The notes: generated from the sequence alone by a model not told the origin. A DNA stretch of 64,000 bases from Methanobrevibacter oralis (GCF_001639275.1 NZ_LWMU01000103.1:1-64000); one strand, 5' to 3'. Shown: positions 36,892-46,862, counted from the stretch's first letter. A program made the numbers and translations.

Positions 36892-37449
36892 TTGAAATTA
36901 GCAGTATTAACAGGTATTCCAGGTTCAGGAAGTACCACTTTACTTAATAGGGCACTTGAAGAAGTTGACTATGTACATTTAAACTATGGAGACATAATGA
37001 CTGAAATTGCAATTGAAGAAAAAATTGTTGATGATAGAGATTCTTTAAGAAAATTACCAGCCGAAACTCAAAAAGAGATACAAGCTAAAGCAGCAAAAAG
37101 AATTAAAGAAAGATCTCAAAGGGATAATGTTATAGTAGATACTCATTGTACAATTAACACTCCATCCGGATTTTTGCCGGGTCTTCCTATTTGGGTTTTA
37201 GAACAATTACAACCAGATTTGTTTGTATTAATTGAAGCTAACCCTGATGAAATTATATATAGGAGATTAAATGATGAAACTCGTTCTCGTGATGTTCAAA
37301 AAGCGAACGAAATCAAATTACATCAAGAAATGAACAGAGCAGCTTCAATGGCATATGCTACATTGACTGGAGCTACTGTTAAAATTGTTGAGAATCATGA
37401 TAATCATTTGGATTCTTCAGTTTCAAAATTAGTAAATGTGTTGAAATAG
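36892..37449 (+). CDS. adkA: Archaeal adenylate kinase
   Basis: This 185-aa protein interconverts ATP + AMP and two ADP. It is of the archaeal AdkA type (P-loop GIPGSGSTT, DTHCTINTPSGFLPGLP, NPDEIIYRRLNDETRSRD) and lacks the zinc lid of bacterial Adk. It starts at a TTG 7 nt after GAGGGG. Its position after secY is standard in bacteria and archaea. Confidence 0.94.
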   Translation: MKLAVLTGIPGSGSTTLLNRALEEVDYVHLNYGDIMTEIAIEEKIVDDRDSLRKLPAETQKEIQAKAAKRIKERSQRDNVIVDTHCTINTPSGFLPGLPIWVLEQLQPDLFVLIEANPDEIIYRRLNDETRSRDVQKANEIKLHQEMNRAASMAYATLTGATVKIVENHDNHLDSSVSKLVNVLK

Positions 37450-37459
37450 GTGATGATAT

Positions 37460-38050
37460 ATGGCTGATTTTTTTACATTGATTAGTGATGCAGTTATTAA
37501 TGTTTTAAATGCTATTTTTAATCCATTATTAGCAATGGATCCAAATCCAACTAATCCTGCTTTAACAGTTTTAGTTATTGCATTTATTGTTTCATTAATC
37601 ACTACTATTGCTAATAAGTTATTAGTCGACCAAGATGAAATGAATCGTGTGCAAGCTGAAATGAAAGAGTTCCAAAAGGAACTAAGAGAAGCTCAAAAAA
37701 GGGGAGACGGAAAAAAAGTTGCTGAACTTCAAGCTCAACAAACTGAAATGATGCAAAAACAAAGTGCTATGATGACTAATTCATTTAAACCCATGTTTGT
37801 AACTTTTATTCCAATTATTTTAATATTTTTCTGGATGAGAACTTCTGCTATTCATGATTTAGTTATTATTTTACCGCAAAGTGTGTATTGGGTTACTTTA
37901 ACTCCAATGTGGCATGCTTTAGGTGGATTTATTTATGGAGGAAAGGCTACAATTCCTTATGGTATTGGTTGGTTGTTATGGTATATGATTTGTACTTTTG
38001 GTATGAGTCAAATTATAAGAAAATTCTTAGGTTTCAAACAAGGATTTTAA
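37460..38050 (+). CDS. DUF106 (EMC3/TMCO1/YidC-related) membrane insertase
   Basis: This 196-aa protein has three main transmembrane segments (~34-54, ~110-128 and ~170-186). A coiled coil of charged residues lies between helices 1 and 2 (DQDEMNRVQAEMKEFQKELREAQKRGDGKKVAELQ), with a Met-rich stretch (MMQKQSAMMTNSF). This is the archaeal Oxa1-superfamily layout (DUF106), thought to insert membrane proteins together with the Sec channel. Encoded next to secY and adkA, as in other archaea. Confidence 0.88.
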   Translation: MADFFTLISDAVINVLNAIFNPLLAMDPNPTNPALTVLVIAFIVSLITTIANKLLVDQDEMNRVQAEMKEFQKELREAQKRGDGKKVAELQAQQTEMMQKQSAMMTNSFKPMFVTFIPIILIFFWMRTSAIHDLVIILPQSVYWVTLTPMWHALGGFIYGGKATIPYGIGWLLWYMICTFGMSQIIRKFLGFKQGF

Positions 38051-38194
38051 TCAGCTTAAAACTATAACTTTATTAATAATGAAATGAATATATTATAATA
38101 TTCTATTTTGAATACGCTATTACACAATTATTTAAATTTTTATCTGAATTCTCTGATTTATTAATTTAGAGATATTCAATTATTAGGTGAGTAC

Positions 38195-38461
38195 ATGTCT
38201 GAAAACAGATTTAGATCAAGATCATATAAAAGAGTTAATAAAAACACTCCTGGTGGAGATAATGTTTTAAGATACAAAAAGAAAAAACCATCTAAGCATG
38301 TTTGTGCTGAATGTGGTGCAGTATTACATGGTGTTCCTCGTGGACGTCCATATGAAATTAGAAAATTATCAAAAACTAGCAAAAGACCTAACCGTCCATT
38401 TGGTGGGTACTTATGCTCAAGTTGTTCTCGTAAACATTTTAAAAACGAGGCTAGAAAATAA
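38195..38461 (+). CDS. rpl34e: 50S ribosomal protein eL34 (L34e)
   Basis: This 88-aa protein has the L34e signature [45 protein letters not shown] and a zinc site from CAEC and CSSC. The 144-nt gap upstream contains a partial hairpin (TCTCT at ~38150 with AGAGA at ~38168) and probably a secondary promoter. It shares one base with cmk. Confidence 0.94.
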   Translation: MSENRFRSRSYKRVNKNTPGGDNVLRYKKKKPSKHVCAECGAVLHGVPRGRPYEIRKLSKTSKRPNRPFGGYLCSSCSRKHFKNEARK

Positions 38462-38979
38462 TGATTATTACAATCGGTGGATTAGCTGGAACTGGAACAA
38501 CTACTGCTGCTGAAATTCTCAGTAAAAAATTAGATATTCCTTACATTTCTGCTGGATCTATATTTAGAGAGATGGCTAAAGAGAAAGGAATGAGTGTTTT
38601 AGAATTTAGTGAATTTGCCGAAGGTAATGATGATATTGATAAAGAAATTGATAAAAGACAAGCTGAACTTGCGAAATCTTCTAAAAATTTAATAATTGAA
38701 GGTAGATTATCTGCGTATTTTATTGACGCTGATTTAAAAGTGTGGTTAATCACACCATTTGATATAAGATCTGAAAGAATCAGTGTCAGAGAATCTAAAA
38801 CTGTAGATGTGGCTAAAGAAGAAATTATCATTCGTGAGAAAAGTGAGGCTTTAAGATATTTAGATATTCATAATATTAATATTCATAATATGGATATTTA
38901 TGATTTAATTATAAATACTGATAGCTTTAATCCTGAAAGTTTATCAGAAATCATTTTAACAACATTAAAGGTGATATAA
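38461..38979 (+). CDS. cmk: Cytidylate kinase (archaeal)
   Basis: This 172-aa P-loop kinase phosphorylates CMP/dCMP. The Walker A is GGLAGTGTTTAAE, then the NMP-binding SAGSIFREMAKEKGMSVLEF and the Arg-rich lid (VWLITPFDIRSERISVRESK). It is the archaeal Cmk/COG1102 type, encoded between eL34 and eL14 as usual. It overlaps eL34 by 1 nt. Confidence 0.93.
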   Translation: MIITIGGLAGTGTTTAAEILSKKLDIPYISAGSIFREMAKEKGMSVLEFSEFAEGNDDIDKEIDKRQAELAKSSKNLIIEGRLSAYFIDADLKVWLITPFDIRSERISVRESKTVDVAKEEIIIREKSEALRYLDIHNINIHNMDIYDLIINTDSFNPESLSEIILTTLKVI

Positions 38980-39201
38980 ATGGTATCAATTGAAGTAGGA
39001 AGAGTTTGTGTTAAAACTAGTGGTAGAGAAGCTGGAAAAAAATGTGCGATCATTGAAATTATCGATGAAAACTATGTTGAAGTAGTAGGTGAAGATGTTA
39101 AAAACAGAAGATGTAATATTGCTCACTTAGAACCAACTGAAGATTCTATCGATGTATCTGGCGATATTGATTCTATCAAAGCAGCTTTAGCTGATTTATA
39201 A
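38980..39201 (+). CDS. rpl14e: 50S ribosomal protein eL14 (L14e)
   Basis: This 73-aa protein has the L14e/KOW core SIEVGRVCVKTSGREAGKKCAIIEIIDENYVEVVGEDVKNRRCNIAHLEPT. It starts at the base after the cmk stop, with AAAGGTGATATAA as ribosome site inside cmk. Confidence 0.94.
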   Translation: MVSIEVGRVCVKTSGREAGKKCAIIEIIDENYVEVVGEDVKNRRCNIAHLEPTEDSIDVSGDIDSIKAALADL

Positions 39202-39271
39202 GTGAATAATTCAATTTGATTATTCATTATTATTTTTATTTACTTATTTTTATAATTTACAAGGTTTTTTC

Positions 39272-40234
39272 ATGAAGTTTAACATGATTAGTAAGACTGA
39301 GGCTTTTACAAATCCTGATTTTGGTTGTGTTCCTGAAAAAAGGGGAATTAATGAGTATATTTCTAAAGGAGTTATTAATTTAGATAAACCTTCTGGTCCA
39401 ACTTCTCATGAAATTGATTCATGGATTAAACGTATTTTACATTTAGAAAAATCTGGTCATGGTGGAACTTTAGATCCTAAGGTTACTGGTGTCTTACCAG
39501 TTGGGTTAGATGCAGCTACTAGAGTTATTCAACTTCTTTTAACAGCTCCTAAAGAATATGTTTGTTTATTGACTTTTCATCATGATGTAGATGAGGATAA
39601 GATTCGTGAAACTTTCAAGGAATTCACAGGTAAAATTTTTCAACTTCCGCCTGTGAAATCTGCTGTAAAACGTGAACTTAGAACTCGTAATATTTATTAT
39701 TCTACTATTTATGAAATAGATGGTAAGGATGTTCTATTTAGAATTGGTTGTGAAGCAGGTACTTATGTTCGAACTTATTGTCATAATATTGGGGAAGCTA
39801 TTGGTGTTGGAGCACATATGGCTGAGCTTAGAAGGACACAAGTAGGTTCTTTTAATGAAAAAAATAACTTGGTGACATTACATGATGTTACTGATGCGTA
39901 TCATTTTTATCTTGAAGATGGTGATGAATCATTTTTACGTGAAGCTATCATGCCAATGGAGAGAGCTGCGGATTATTTACCTAAAATTTTCATTAAAGAT
40001 TCAGCTGTTGATGCAATATGTCATGGTGCTGATTTAGCTTGTGGAGGTATTGTTTCACTTGCAGATAATATTCAAAAAAATGACATAGTAGCTATTGAAA
40101 CTTTAAAAGGTGAGTTAGTTGCTTCAGGTAATGCATTAATATCAGCTAATGAAATTTTAGAAGCAGATTCTGGATTCGCTGTTAATACTTCTAAAGTATT
40201 TATGCAACCAAACATATATCCAAGAGTTTGGTAA
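39272..40234 (+). CDS. cbf5: tRNA/rRNA pseudouridine synthase Cbf5 (TruB family)
   Basis: This 320-aa protein is the catalytic subunit of H/ACA RNPs and also acts on tRNA U55. The catalytic aspartate lies in GHGGTLDPKVTGVLPVGLDAATR. Other matches are KPSGPTSHEIDSWIKRIL, QLPPVKSAVKRELRTRNIYY and CEAGTYVRTYCHNIG. The last ~80 residues form a PUA domain (AICHGADLACGGIVSL, FMQPNIYPRVW). It closes the ribosomal cluster, as in many archaea. Confidence 0.94.
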   Translation: MKFNMISKTEAFTNPDFGCVPEKRGINEYISKGVINLDKPSGPTSHEIDSWIKRILHLEKSGHGGTLDPKVTGVLPVGLDAATRVIQLLLTAPKEYVCLLTFHHDVDEDKIRETFKEFTGKIFQLPPVKSAVKRELRTRNIYYSTIYEIDGKDVLFRIGCEAGTYVRTYCHNIGEAIGVGAHMAELRRTQVGSFNEKNNLVTLHDVTDAYHFYLEDGDESFLREAIMPMERAADYLPKIFIKDSAVDAICHGADLACGGIVSLADNIQKNDIVAIETLKGELVASGNALISANEILEADSGFAVNTSKVFMQPNIYPRVW

Positions 40235-40299
40235 AAACTTTTTAACTGTTGTTACTTCTTATTCTATTTAAAATCAAAAATAAAAAGTAGAGAAAGAGG

Positions 40300-42084
40300 T
40301 TAAAATGCACCTCCACCTCCACCACCAGATCCTCCTCCAATACTACCAAAGCTACCAGAATCAGAGGAAGATGGATTAACGGTTTCATGACTTGTTTCGA
40401 ATGCGTTATACATCAGATAATATCCACCATAATAATGGTACATGTATAAATTATCATCTCTTTCATCAATATTTGGAACTTGTAGTTTCATAGACTTGTA
40501 AACATTTTCAGCTACTCCAAGAGCACTTCCATATATTAAATACTTATTCCAAACAACAATAGATTCCGGAGGGTGTTGTTTAATTAAGCTGTTATCATTT
40601 AAAAACTTCTTAAAATTTTTCCATTTGAGATAGAACAATCTTCCCTTTTCGGTCCATTGACCAAAAATATCATCTGGAACAACAAAGGTTATTATTGAGA
40701 AAATAATTAAAAATATTCCTCCTAAAAGAGTATATGCTCCTGAACTAAGTGTACTGTTGAATCCTAAGATAATCATAATTATCGCAGCTATAAATCCAAC
40801 TACGGATATAATACTCATTATGGTGCTGCCAGAATCATTGAAATAGCTAGATAGTATATTGTCACTCAAATACTCATTTTTAATATTTGATTGCCAAGCA
40901 TTAAATTGTTCTAAAAACCATTCTGCATCACTTTTATTGGATAATTGACTGTTTAATGCAGATAAATTCAATATACCGTCAGTTGAAAATCTGTACAATG
41001 TATTCACTACAGTTCTTTCATTAAGAGATAAGTTTTCATTTTTACTTTTATCTAATTTCAATATCAATTCCTTAGTGTCGCTTTTTTCATTGTTTTGTGT
41101 TTCTAAATCTATTACTTTTTTATCAATAAGATTCAGTATTGTTGCTTCGAATCCATGCATATCAGGGTTTCCAATTTTATTATTTAACATTGCATTAACT
41201 ACGGCTGGAGGATCATCACTAGGTAATTCTCGTTCATAGATTCCATTATAATTAACTTTTGGTTCTCTACCATATTTTAAATATACAACTATTGCAGATA
41301 TTGGACTTAACAGGGATAATAATCCTAGAATAAGATATATGTTATTCCACATTTCTCTGCTATTAATACTATCATTTAAGTTTTTTTCAATCATTGCTTT
41401 TCCATCTGAATTAACATGTTTTGCATAAGTTGCATTATTAAAATCAGATAAAGGCATTAAAACAAGTAATTCATAAAAGTCTCCTTTTGGAATTGATGTA
41501 GTTGTGGCTTCAATTTTTCCATTTGTTAATGAGCTACTTACATTGAATTCTTGTGGATTTAAATAGTAACTATTTCCAGTTTTTCCTGGAAGATTTATTG
41601 TTGCTGTTAATTCTCCGATATCAACATCCCATTCTTCACCCCAAAGTTTAAACTGAAGCGCTCCTACATCATTAAATAATGTAATAACATGCTTCATGTT
41701 GTAGCTAATGTATATTGTTACTGATGTATCTGAAATTGGTTGGGTGTGTTCTTCATCTGCATATAAATATATTTTTAAATGCTTTTTACCATCAACATCA
41801 CTTTCTTCTAAAACAGGATAAGCACCATCTGCCCATATTTGGATATTTTCTATACTTTCTCCTTCTTTTAACGGTATGTCTCTGTAAACTCCATTATAAG
41901 TTCCTTTGAATGTATAATAATACGTTTCATTAACGTGTAACATCCCATTATTTCCCACATCTAAATCAATATGCCCCCAATCAATAGTGTAGCTTCTGTC
42001 ATCATCATCGGCTGAGACAAGGGTGAGTGTAGAAAATAATAGTAAAAATAGTAATATTATACATATTATTTTTTTTATTTTCAT
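40300..42084 (-). CDS. DUF2207 family membrane protein with Gly-rich tail
   Basis: This 594-aa protein has a signal peptide (KIICIILLFLLLFSTLTLVSA). A DUF2207 beta-rich extracellular domain (~30-225) starts YTIDWGHIDLDVGNNGMLHVNETYYYTF, then a transmembrane helix (~245-265), a cytoplasmic region and two further helices (~420-465). The C-terminus ends in a Ser/Gly run (GGGSGGGGGGAF) as in TPM/DUF2207 relatives. Function is unknown. The ATG at 42084 has GGTGAATTTT before it. It follows lemA by 9 nt, a pairing common in bacteria and archaea. Confidence 0.85.
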   Translation of the reverse strand: MKIKKIICIILLFLLLFSTLTLVSADDDDRSYTIDWGHIDLDVGNNGMLHVNETYYYTFKGTYNGVYRDIPLKEGESIENIQIWADGAYPVLEESDVDGKKHLKIYLYADEEHTQPISDTSVTIYISYNMKHVITLFNDVGALQFKLWGEEWDVDIGELTATINLPGKTGNSYYLNPQEFNVSSSLTNGKIEATTTSIPKGDFYELLVLMPLSDFNNATYAKHVNSDGKAMIEKNLNDSINSREMWNNIYLILGLLSLLSPISAIVVYLKYGREPKVNYNGIYERELPSDDPPAVVNAMLNNKIGNPDMHGFEATILNLIDKKVIDLETQNNEKSDTKELILKLDKSKNENLSLNERTVVNTLYRFSTDGILNLSALNSQLSNKSDAEWFLEQFNAWQSNIKNEYLSDNILSSYFNDSGSTIMSIISVVGFIAAIIMIILGFNSTLSSGAYTLLGGIFLIIFSIITFVVPDDIFGQWTEKGRLFYLKWKNFKKFLNDNSLIKQHPPESIVVWNKYLIYGSALGVAENVYKSMKLQVPNIDERDDNLYMYHYYGGYYLMYNAFETSHETVNPSSSDSGSFGSIGGGSGGGGGGAF

Positions 42085-42093
42085 AAAATTCAC

Positions 42094-42648
42094 CTAAAAT
42101 TGCACTTTTGGAGCTTCTCTATCACCACTTGCAGCTTCAAAGAAATCTGCTTCATTAAAATTAAATGCATTAGCTATAATATTGCTTGGGAATTGTTCAC
42201 ATTTATTATTATACATCAAAACAGTATCATTATAAAACTGTCTAGAATAGGAAATTTTATCTTCGGTTTCGGTTAATTCGTTTTGAAGTTGAACAAAGTT
42301 TTCATTTGCTTTTAATTCAGGGTAGTTTTCAGCAACGGCAAATAATGATTTTAAAGCACCAGTTAATTGGTTATTAGCTTCACTAGCTTCTTTAACAGAA
42401 GTTGCATTCATAATATTGCTTCTTGCTTTGGTTACTTCTTCAAATACTCCTTTTTCGTGTGCAGCATATCCTTTCACTGTTTCAATTAAGTTGGGGATAA
42501 GATCAGTTCTTCTTTTGAGTTGAACATCAATTTGTGAATAACCATTTTTCACACGATTTTTAAGATTTACTAAGTCATTATAAATTTTAACTAAAACTAT
42601 CGCTATTATAATAATTATTATTAATATTAATACAATCATTAAATCCAT
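42094..42648 (-). CDS. LemA family protein
   Basis: This 184-aa protein has one N-terminal transmembrane helix ([17 protein letters not shown]) and a helical bundle with the LemA signature ([70 protein letters not shown]). LemA proteins are thought to sit in the membrane with the N-terminus outside; their role is unsettled. Co-transcribed with the DUF2207 gene just downstream. Confidence 0.9.
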   Translation of the reverse strand: MDLMIVLILIIIIIIAIVLVKIYNDLVNLKNRVKNGYSQIDVQLKRRTDLIPNLIETVKGYAAHEKGVFEEVTKARSNIMNATSVKEASEANNQLTGALKSLFAVAENYPELKANENFVQLQNELTETEDKISYSRQFYNDTVLMYNNKCEQFPSNIIANAFNFNEADFFEAASGDREAPKVQF

Positions 42649-42899
42649 TTTATTTACCTCATATAGTGTGTTATTTGAATATTTTGAATTTGTGTTTAAT
42701 ATATTTATTTAATTTATATCTAATAATAGCCATTAGTTTTATTTATTATTAATTTCTAAATTAATTATTAATTTGCTTTTTAAAAAAATTTTAGAAAACA
42801 ATACATTTATATATGTTAAGTTTTAGATATTTATTTATCATATTAATATTGATTGATATGCGTGCAAATAATTTTTAAAATATATTAACTATATTTTCT

Positions 42900-42984
42900 G
42901 CCGAGATAGTCTAGCCTGGTAAGGCGCGAGACTGGAAATCTCGTGGGCGTTCAGCCCTCCTGGGTTCAAATCCCAGTCTCGGCG
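42900..42984 (+). tRNA. tRNA-Ser (anticodon GGA)
   Basis: The acceptor stem GCCGAGA pairs with TCTCGGC, the anticodon stem CGAGA/TCTCG holds the loop CTGGAAA with GGA central, a long variable arm (GGGCGTTCAGCCC) follows, and the T arm is CTGGG-TTCAAAT-CCCAG. The discriminator is G42984; CCA is not encoded. It is a second class II serine tRNA in this window. An AT-rich promoter region lies upstream. Confidence 0.93.
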
Positions 42985-43178
42985 TTTATTAGTTTTTAAC
43001 ATAGATTTTATAATTTTTTCATGATTATTAAATTATTTGTTAAACTGATATTTTTATTGCACTCTTAGTTTTTATACTAAGTTTTATATTGTTGAGAGAA
43101 CTGTGTTTTAGAAAATCTAAAACATTCGAATCTATATTTTACGTCTCGTAGGTTCGCTCTATAAACGGAGGTTATTTA
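42985..43178 (+). promoter_or_regulatory. Leader of the uS13-Rpo3-isoprenoid operon with a 9-bp hairpin
   Basis: A TATA-like element (GTTTTTATACTAAG, ~43068-43081) is followed near the expected transcript start by a perfect 9-bp hairpin with a 3-nt loop: TGTTTTAGA (43104-43112), AAA, TCTAAAACA (43116-43124). ACGGAGG precedes the uS13 ATG. The stem core TTTAGA/TCTAAA also occurs in the second hairpin before eL19. A regulatory role is inferred only. Confidence 0.45.
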
Positions 43179-43625
43179 ATGGAAGACGACTTTAAGCACT
43201 TGGTGCGTATTTCAAGAAAGGATGTAAATGGTAATAAAACCATCGAACAAGCTTTAACCGAAATTAAAGGTGTTGGAATATCTTTATCTAAATCCATGTG
43301 TCGTACATTAGACTTAGATTTAGATGCTAAAATTGGATACATTGCTGATGAAGATGTTTTAAAAATTGAAGAAATTTTAGAAAATCCTCAAAAATTTGAC
43401 ATTCCAACTTGGATGTTAAATCGTAGAGAAGATTATGAAACTGGAGATAATATTCATTTAATTGAATCTGATCTTGACATGATTTTAAGAGATGATTTAA
43501 ACAGGATGAAGAAAACCAGAAGTTATAAAGGTAGAAGGCACGAAGTTGGTTTACCTGTTAGAGGTCAAAGAACTAAATCTACTTTCAGAAAAAGTTCTTC
43601 AGTTGGTGTAAAACGTTCAAGATAA
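43179..43625 (+). CDS. rps13: 30S ribosomal protein uS13 (S13)
   Basis: This 148-aa head protein contacts the large subunit. It has the archaeal S13 form ([70 protein letters not shown]). It heads the second informational operon. Confidence 0.96.
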   Translation: MEDDFKHLVRISRKDVNGNKTIEQALTEIKGVGISLSKSMCRTLDLDLDAKIGYIADEDVLKIEEILENPQKFDIPTWMLNRREDYETGDNIHLIESDLDMILRDDLNRMKKTRSYKGRRHEVGLPVRGQRTKSTFRKSSSVGVKRSR

Positions 43626-43675
43626 TCAGAACTTTTTTTATAATAATTTAATCAATTTTATAAGGAGATATTTTA

Positions 43676-44200
43676 ATGGGACAACCTAGAAAATCAAGGA
43701 AAAAGTATAATACACCACCTCATCCTTGGAATGCAGAAAGAATTAAAGATGAAAACAAATTAATGACTAAATACGGTTTAAAAAATAAAAAAGAAATTTG
43801 GAAAGCTGATACTTTAGTTAGAAGATACAGTAGGGAAGCAAGATATTTACTTGGTTTCTCTCAAGATCAAATGCAAGAAGAAAAATTAGAATTATTAGGA
43901 CACTTAGCTAGAACCGGTATTTTGCCTGAAAGTGCTGCACTTGAGGATATTTTAGATTTAAATGTTGAAGATATCTTAAGAAGAAGATTACAAACTATTG
44001 TATATAAAAAAGGTTTAGCTCGTACTCCTAAAGAAGCTAGAATGTTTGTTGTACATGGTCACATAACTTTAAATGGTAAAAAGATTAATTCACCAAGTTA
44101 TGTAGTATTAAGAGGTCAAGAAGACGAAATTGGTTTCTACCGTTCTTCACCTGTAGCTAAACAAATTGAAGAGTACAACAAAGCTAATACAGAAGAATAA
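43676..44200 (+). CDS. rps4: 30S ribosomal protein uS4 (S4)
   Basis: This 174-aa early-assembly protein has the S4 RNA-binding domain ([43 protein letters not shown]). The N-terminus ([41 protein letters not shown]) is archaeal. AAGGAGA precedes the ATG. Confidence 0.96.
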   Translation: MGQPRKSRKKYNTPPHPWNAERIKDENKLMTKYGLKNKKEIWKADTLVRRYSREARYLLGFSQDQMQEEKLELLGHLARTGILPESAALEDILDLNVEDILRRRLQTIVYKKGLARTPKEARMFVVHGHITLNGKKINSPSYVVLRGQEDEIGFYRSSPVAKQIEEYNKANTEE

Positions 44201-44211
44201 AGGGTGTAATT

Positions 44212-44604
44212 ATGGCAAAAGATGAAAAATGGGGTATAGCTAATATTTACTCATCATTCAACAACACTATTATTACTGTAACAGATATTACTGGTGCTGA
44301 GACTATTTCTCAATGGTCTGGTGGAAAAGTTGTTCGTGCTGACAGACAACAGGCTTCACCATTTGCAGCTATGGCTGCTGCAACTAGAATAGCTGACGAT
44401 GCTAAAGAAAAAGGATTCATTGGATTACATATTAAAGTAAGAGCTCCTGGTGGAAATGGGCCTAGAAGCCCTGGACCTGGTGCACAAGCTACTATTCGTG
44501 CTTTAGCAAGAGCTGGAATTAAAATAGGTAAAATTGAAGATATTACTCCTATTCCTCACGACGGTACTGGAAGACCTGGTGGTAAAAGAGGAAGAAGAGT
44601 CTAA
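44212..44604 (+). CDS. rps11: 30S ribosomal protein uS11 (S11)
   Basis: This 130-aa platform protein shows [48 protein letters not shown] and the C-terminal [54 protein letters not shown]. It is followed by Rpo3 after 12 nt, matching archaeal operons. Confidence 0.97.
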   Translation: MAKDEKWGIANIYSSFNNTIITVTDITGAETISQWSGGKVVRADRQQASPFAAMAAATRIADDAKEKGFIGLHIKVRAPGGNGPRSPGPGAQATIRALARAGIKIGKIEDITPIPHDGTGRPGGKRGRRV

Positions 44605-44616
44605 GAAGGGTTTAAT

Positions 44617-45417
44617 ATGGAGATAGAAATTAAAAGCAAAACTGATGATGAAATGGTTTTCATTGTCCGCGATGCAGAAGTGCCTTTTATCAATGCTATT
44701 AGAAGATGTGCCATAGTAAATGTTTCTAAATTAGCTATTGAAGATGTGAATATTATTAGAAATGATTCTGCAATGTTTAATGAGGTACTTGCACATAGAC
44801 TTGGTTTAACTCCTTTAGTTTCTAATATTAATGCAATTGGAGGATTACCTTTGCCTGAAGATGATGACTATGAAGATCATCCAGGTGTTATGTTTTCTTT
44901 ACAAGAAGAAGGGCCTAAAGTAGTTTACTCTAAGGATTTAATATCTTCAGACTCAATTATTAAACCAGTATATGATACAATTCCTCTTGTAAAACTTAAT
45001 GAAGGGGAAAAAATTAATATTGAAGCTAGTGCAAAATTAGGTTATGGAAAAGAGCATGCTAAATGGATACCAACCACAGTTTGTGCTTATAAACAGTATC
45101 CTGAAATTACTTTTAATGATGATGTGGACATTGACTATGATTGTGCTTTGGCATGTCCTAGAGGTGTTTTAAAATCAGATAGAAGATCTAAAAAGATTAA
45201 AATTTTAGATATTGAAAATTGTAGCATGTGTAAAAGTTGTGTTAGAGCTTCTGCTAATGGATATATTAATGTAGGGTATCATAAGAATGATTTCATATTT
45301 AGAATTGAAACTGATGGATCAATGTCTCCTAAAGAAGTTTTATTAAAAGCTTGTGAAGAATTAGGGAATAAAACAGATAAATTTATCAGATTTAGTGAAG
45401 AAGGAGGAAGTAAATAA
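44617..45417 (+). CDS. rpoD: DNA-directed RNA polymerase subunit D (Rpo3), with Fe-S-type cysteine domain
   Basis: This 266-aa subunit corresponds to bacterial alpha/eukaryotic Rpb3 and seeds polymerase assembly with subunit L. The N-terminal dimerisation region has VPFINAIRRCAIVNVSKLAIEDV and HRLGLTPLV. Five cysteines (C176, C180, C202, C205, C208) form a ferredoxin-like region (CALACP and CSMCKSC), so a [4Fe-4S] cluster is likely, as known for Rpo3 of some archaea. It overlaps eL18 by 1 nt. Confidence 0.94.
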   Translation: MEIEIKSKTDDEMVFIVRDAEVPFINAIRRCAIVNVSKLAIEDVNIIRNDSAMFNEVLAHRLGLTPLVSNINAIGGLPLPEDDDYEDHPGVMFSLQEEGPKVVYSKDLISSDSIIKPVYDTIPLVKLNEGEKINIEASAKLGYGKEHAKWIPTTVCAYKQYPEITFNDDVDIDYDCALACPRGVLKSDRRSKKIKILDIENCSMCKSCVRASANGYINVGYHKNDFIFRIETDGSMSPKEVLLKACEELGNKTDKFIRFSEEGGSK

Positions 45418-45782
45418 TGGTTAAGAAAATTAACAAAACAAATCCTAACCTTATTGAACTTATTAACAAACTTAATAAACAATCAAAAAGTGAAAATGCA
45501 GCTATTTGGAAAGATGTTGCTAATAGGCTTTCAAGGTCCAACAGAAGAACCGCAGAAGTAAATTTATCTGATATTAACAGATATGCTGAAGCTGGTGAAA
45601 CTGTTTTAGTACCTGGTAAAGTTTTATCTAATGGTGATTTAACAGAAAAAGTTGATGTTGTAGCATTTAAATTCTCAACTAAAGCACAAGAGAAAATTGA
45701 AAGTGCTGGTGGAGAATGCATCTCAATTGATGAAGTACTTGAAGCTAATCCTAAAGGAAGCAACATTAGAATCATGGAATAA
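45417..45782 (+). CDS. rpl18e: 50S ribosomal protein eL18 (L18e)
   Basis: This 121-aa archaeal/eukaryotic L15-like protein shows NPNLIELINKLNKQSKSENAAIWKDVANRLSRSNRRTAEVNLSDI and VLVPGKVLSNGDLTEKVDVVAFKFS. It starts on the last base of the rpoD stop codon. Confidence 0.95.
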   Translation: MVKKINKTNPNLIELINKLNKQSKSENAAIWKDVANRLSRSNRRTAEVNLSDINRYAEAGETVLVPGKVLSNGDLTEKVDVVAFKFSTKAQEKIESAGGECISIDEVLEANPKGSNIRIME

Positions 45783-45797
45783 ATAGGGATGTGTGTT

Positions 45798-46223
45798 ATG
45801 ATGATTATTAATGGAGAAGGATGCGTTTTAGGAAGATTAGCTAGTGTAACTAGTAAAAATCTTTTAGAAGGCGAAGAAGTTGTAATTCTTAATGCTGAAA
45901 AGATTATGTTAACTGGAAACAGGGATTGGGCTTATGCTAAATATAAACAAAGAGTGGACAGGGCTAGTATCTCTAACCCTCGTGATTTAGGTCCTAAATA
46001 TCCTAGAAGACCAGATGATATATTTAGAAGAACTGTAAGAGGAATGTTACCTTATAGAAAATCTAAAGGTAAAACCGCATACAAAGGCTTAAAAGCATTT
46101 GTTGGAGTTCCAGCAGAATATGCTGATGTTGAATTTGATAAAATTCCTGAAGCTGAATACAAAAATATTAAAAAAGGTGTTGAGTTAGGAGAAATCTCTA
46201 AACTTTTAGGAGCTACCTTTTAG
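45798..46223 (+). CDS. rpl13: 50S ribosomal protein uL13 (L13)
   Basis: This ~141-aa protein has [34 protein letters not shown] and [32 protein letters not shown]. The ATG at 45798 (or the adjacent one at 45801) is preferred over 45789, because AGGGATG at 45785-45791 is then the ribosome site. Confidence 0.94.
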   Translation: MMIINGEGCVLGRLASVTSKNLLEGEEVVILNAEKIMLTGNRDWAYAKYKQRVDRASISNPRDLGPKYPRRPDDIFRRTVRGMLPYRKSKGKTAYKGLKAFVGVPAEYADVEFDKIPEAEYKNIKKGVELGEISKLLGATF

Positions 46224-46241
46224 ATAAATGGATGTGTGATT

Positions 46242-46643
46242 ATGGTTAAAGTTATTCATACAAGTGGAAAACGTAAAACAGCTATTGCAAGAGGTACTGT
46301 TAAAGAAGGAACTGGTAAAGTTAGAATTAATAGAGTTCCTTTAGAACTTTACTCTCCAGAGCTTGCTAACTTAAAATTACAAGAACCATTGACTATTGCT
46401 GGTGATTTAGCTAATGAAGTGGATATTAATATTCATGTTGTTGGTGGAGGAGTAATGGGTCAAGCTGAAGCTGCACGTATGGTTATTGCTAAGGGGCTTG
46501 TACAATGGTCACAAGATATGGATTTGAAGGAAAAATTCATTCATTACGACAGAACTATGTTAGTAGGTGACCCAAGACGTTCTGAACCTAAAAAATATGG
46601 TGGTCCTGGAGCAAGAGCACGTAAACAAAAAAGTTACAGATAG
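46242..46643 (+). CDS. rps9: 30S ribosomal protein uS9 (S9)
   Basis: This 133-aa protein reaches the P-site tRNA with its C-terminal tail ([22 protein letters not shown]). The start reads [23 protein letters not shown]. The ATG at 46242 follows a GGATG/GTGATT stretch; an in-frame GTG two codons upstream is the alternative. Confidence 0.95.
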   Translation: MVKVIHTSGKRKTAIARGTVKEGTGKVRINRVPLELYSPELANLKLQEPLTIAGDLANEVDINIHVVGGGVMGQAEAARMVIAKGLVQWSQDMDLKEKFIHYDRTMLVGDPRRSEPKKYGGPGARARKQKSYR

Positions 46644-46691
46644 ATACTTCTGTAATTTTAAATTTTATTTAAATTAAAAAAGATGATATAA

Positions 46692-46862
46692 ATGATTCCT
46701 ATTAGATGCTTAAGTTGTGGAAAACCAGTATCTGCATATTTTGATGAATATAACAAAAGAGTGGCAGCTGGTGAAAAGTCAAAAGATGTCTTAGATGACT
46801 TAGGTTTAACTAGATATTGTTGTAGAAGAATGTTAATTTCTCATGTTGAAACATGGGAATAG
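46692..46862 (+). CDS. rpoN: DNA-directed RNA polymerase subunit N (Rpo10)
   Basis: This 56-aa gene reads [20 protein letters not shown] and continues with [20 protein letters not shown]. It has the atypical zinc motif CxxC...CC of Rpo10/Rpb10. It bridges Rpo3 with the core enzyme. The ATG follows AGATGATATA. Its place between uS9 and Rpo6 is conserved, and its small size makes it easy to overlook. Confidence 0.95.
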   Translation: MIPIRCLSCGKPVSAYFDEYNKRVAAGEKSKDVLDDLGLTRYCCRRMLISHVETWE

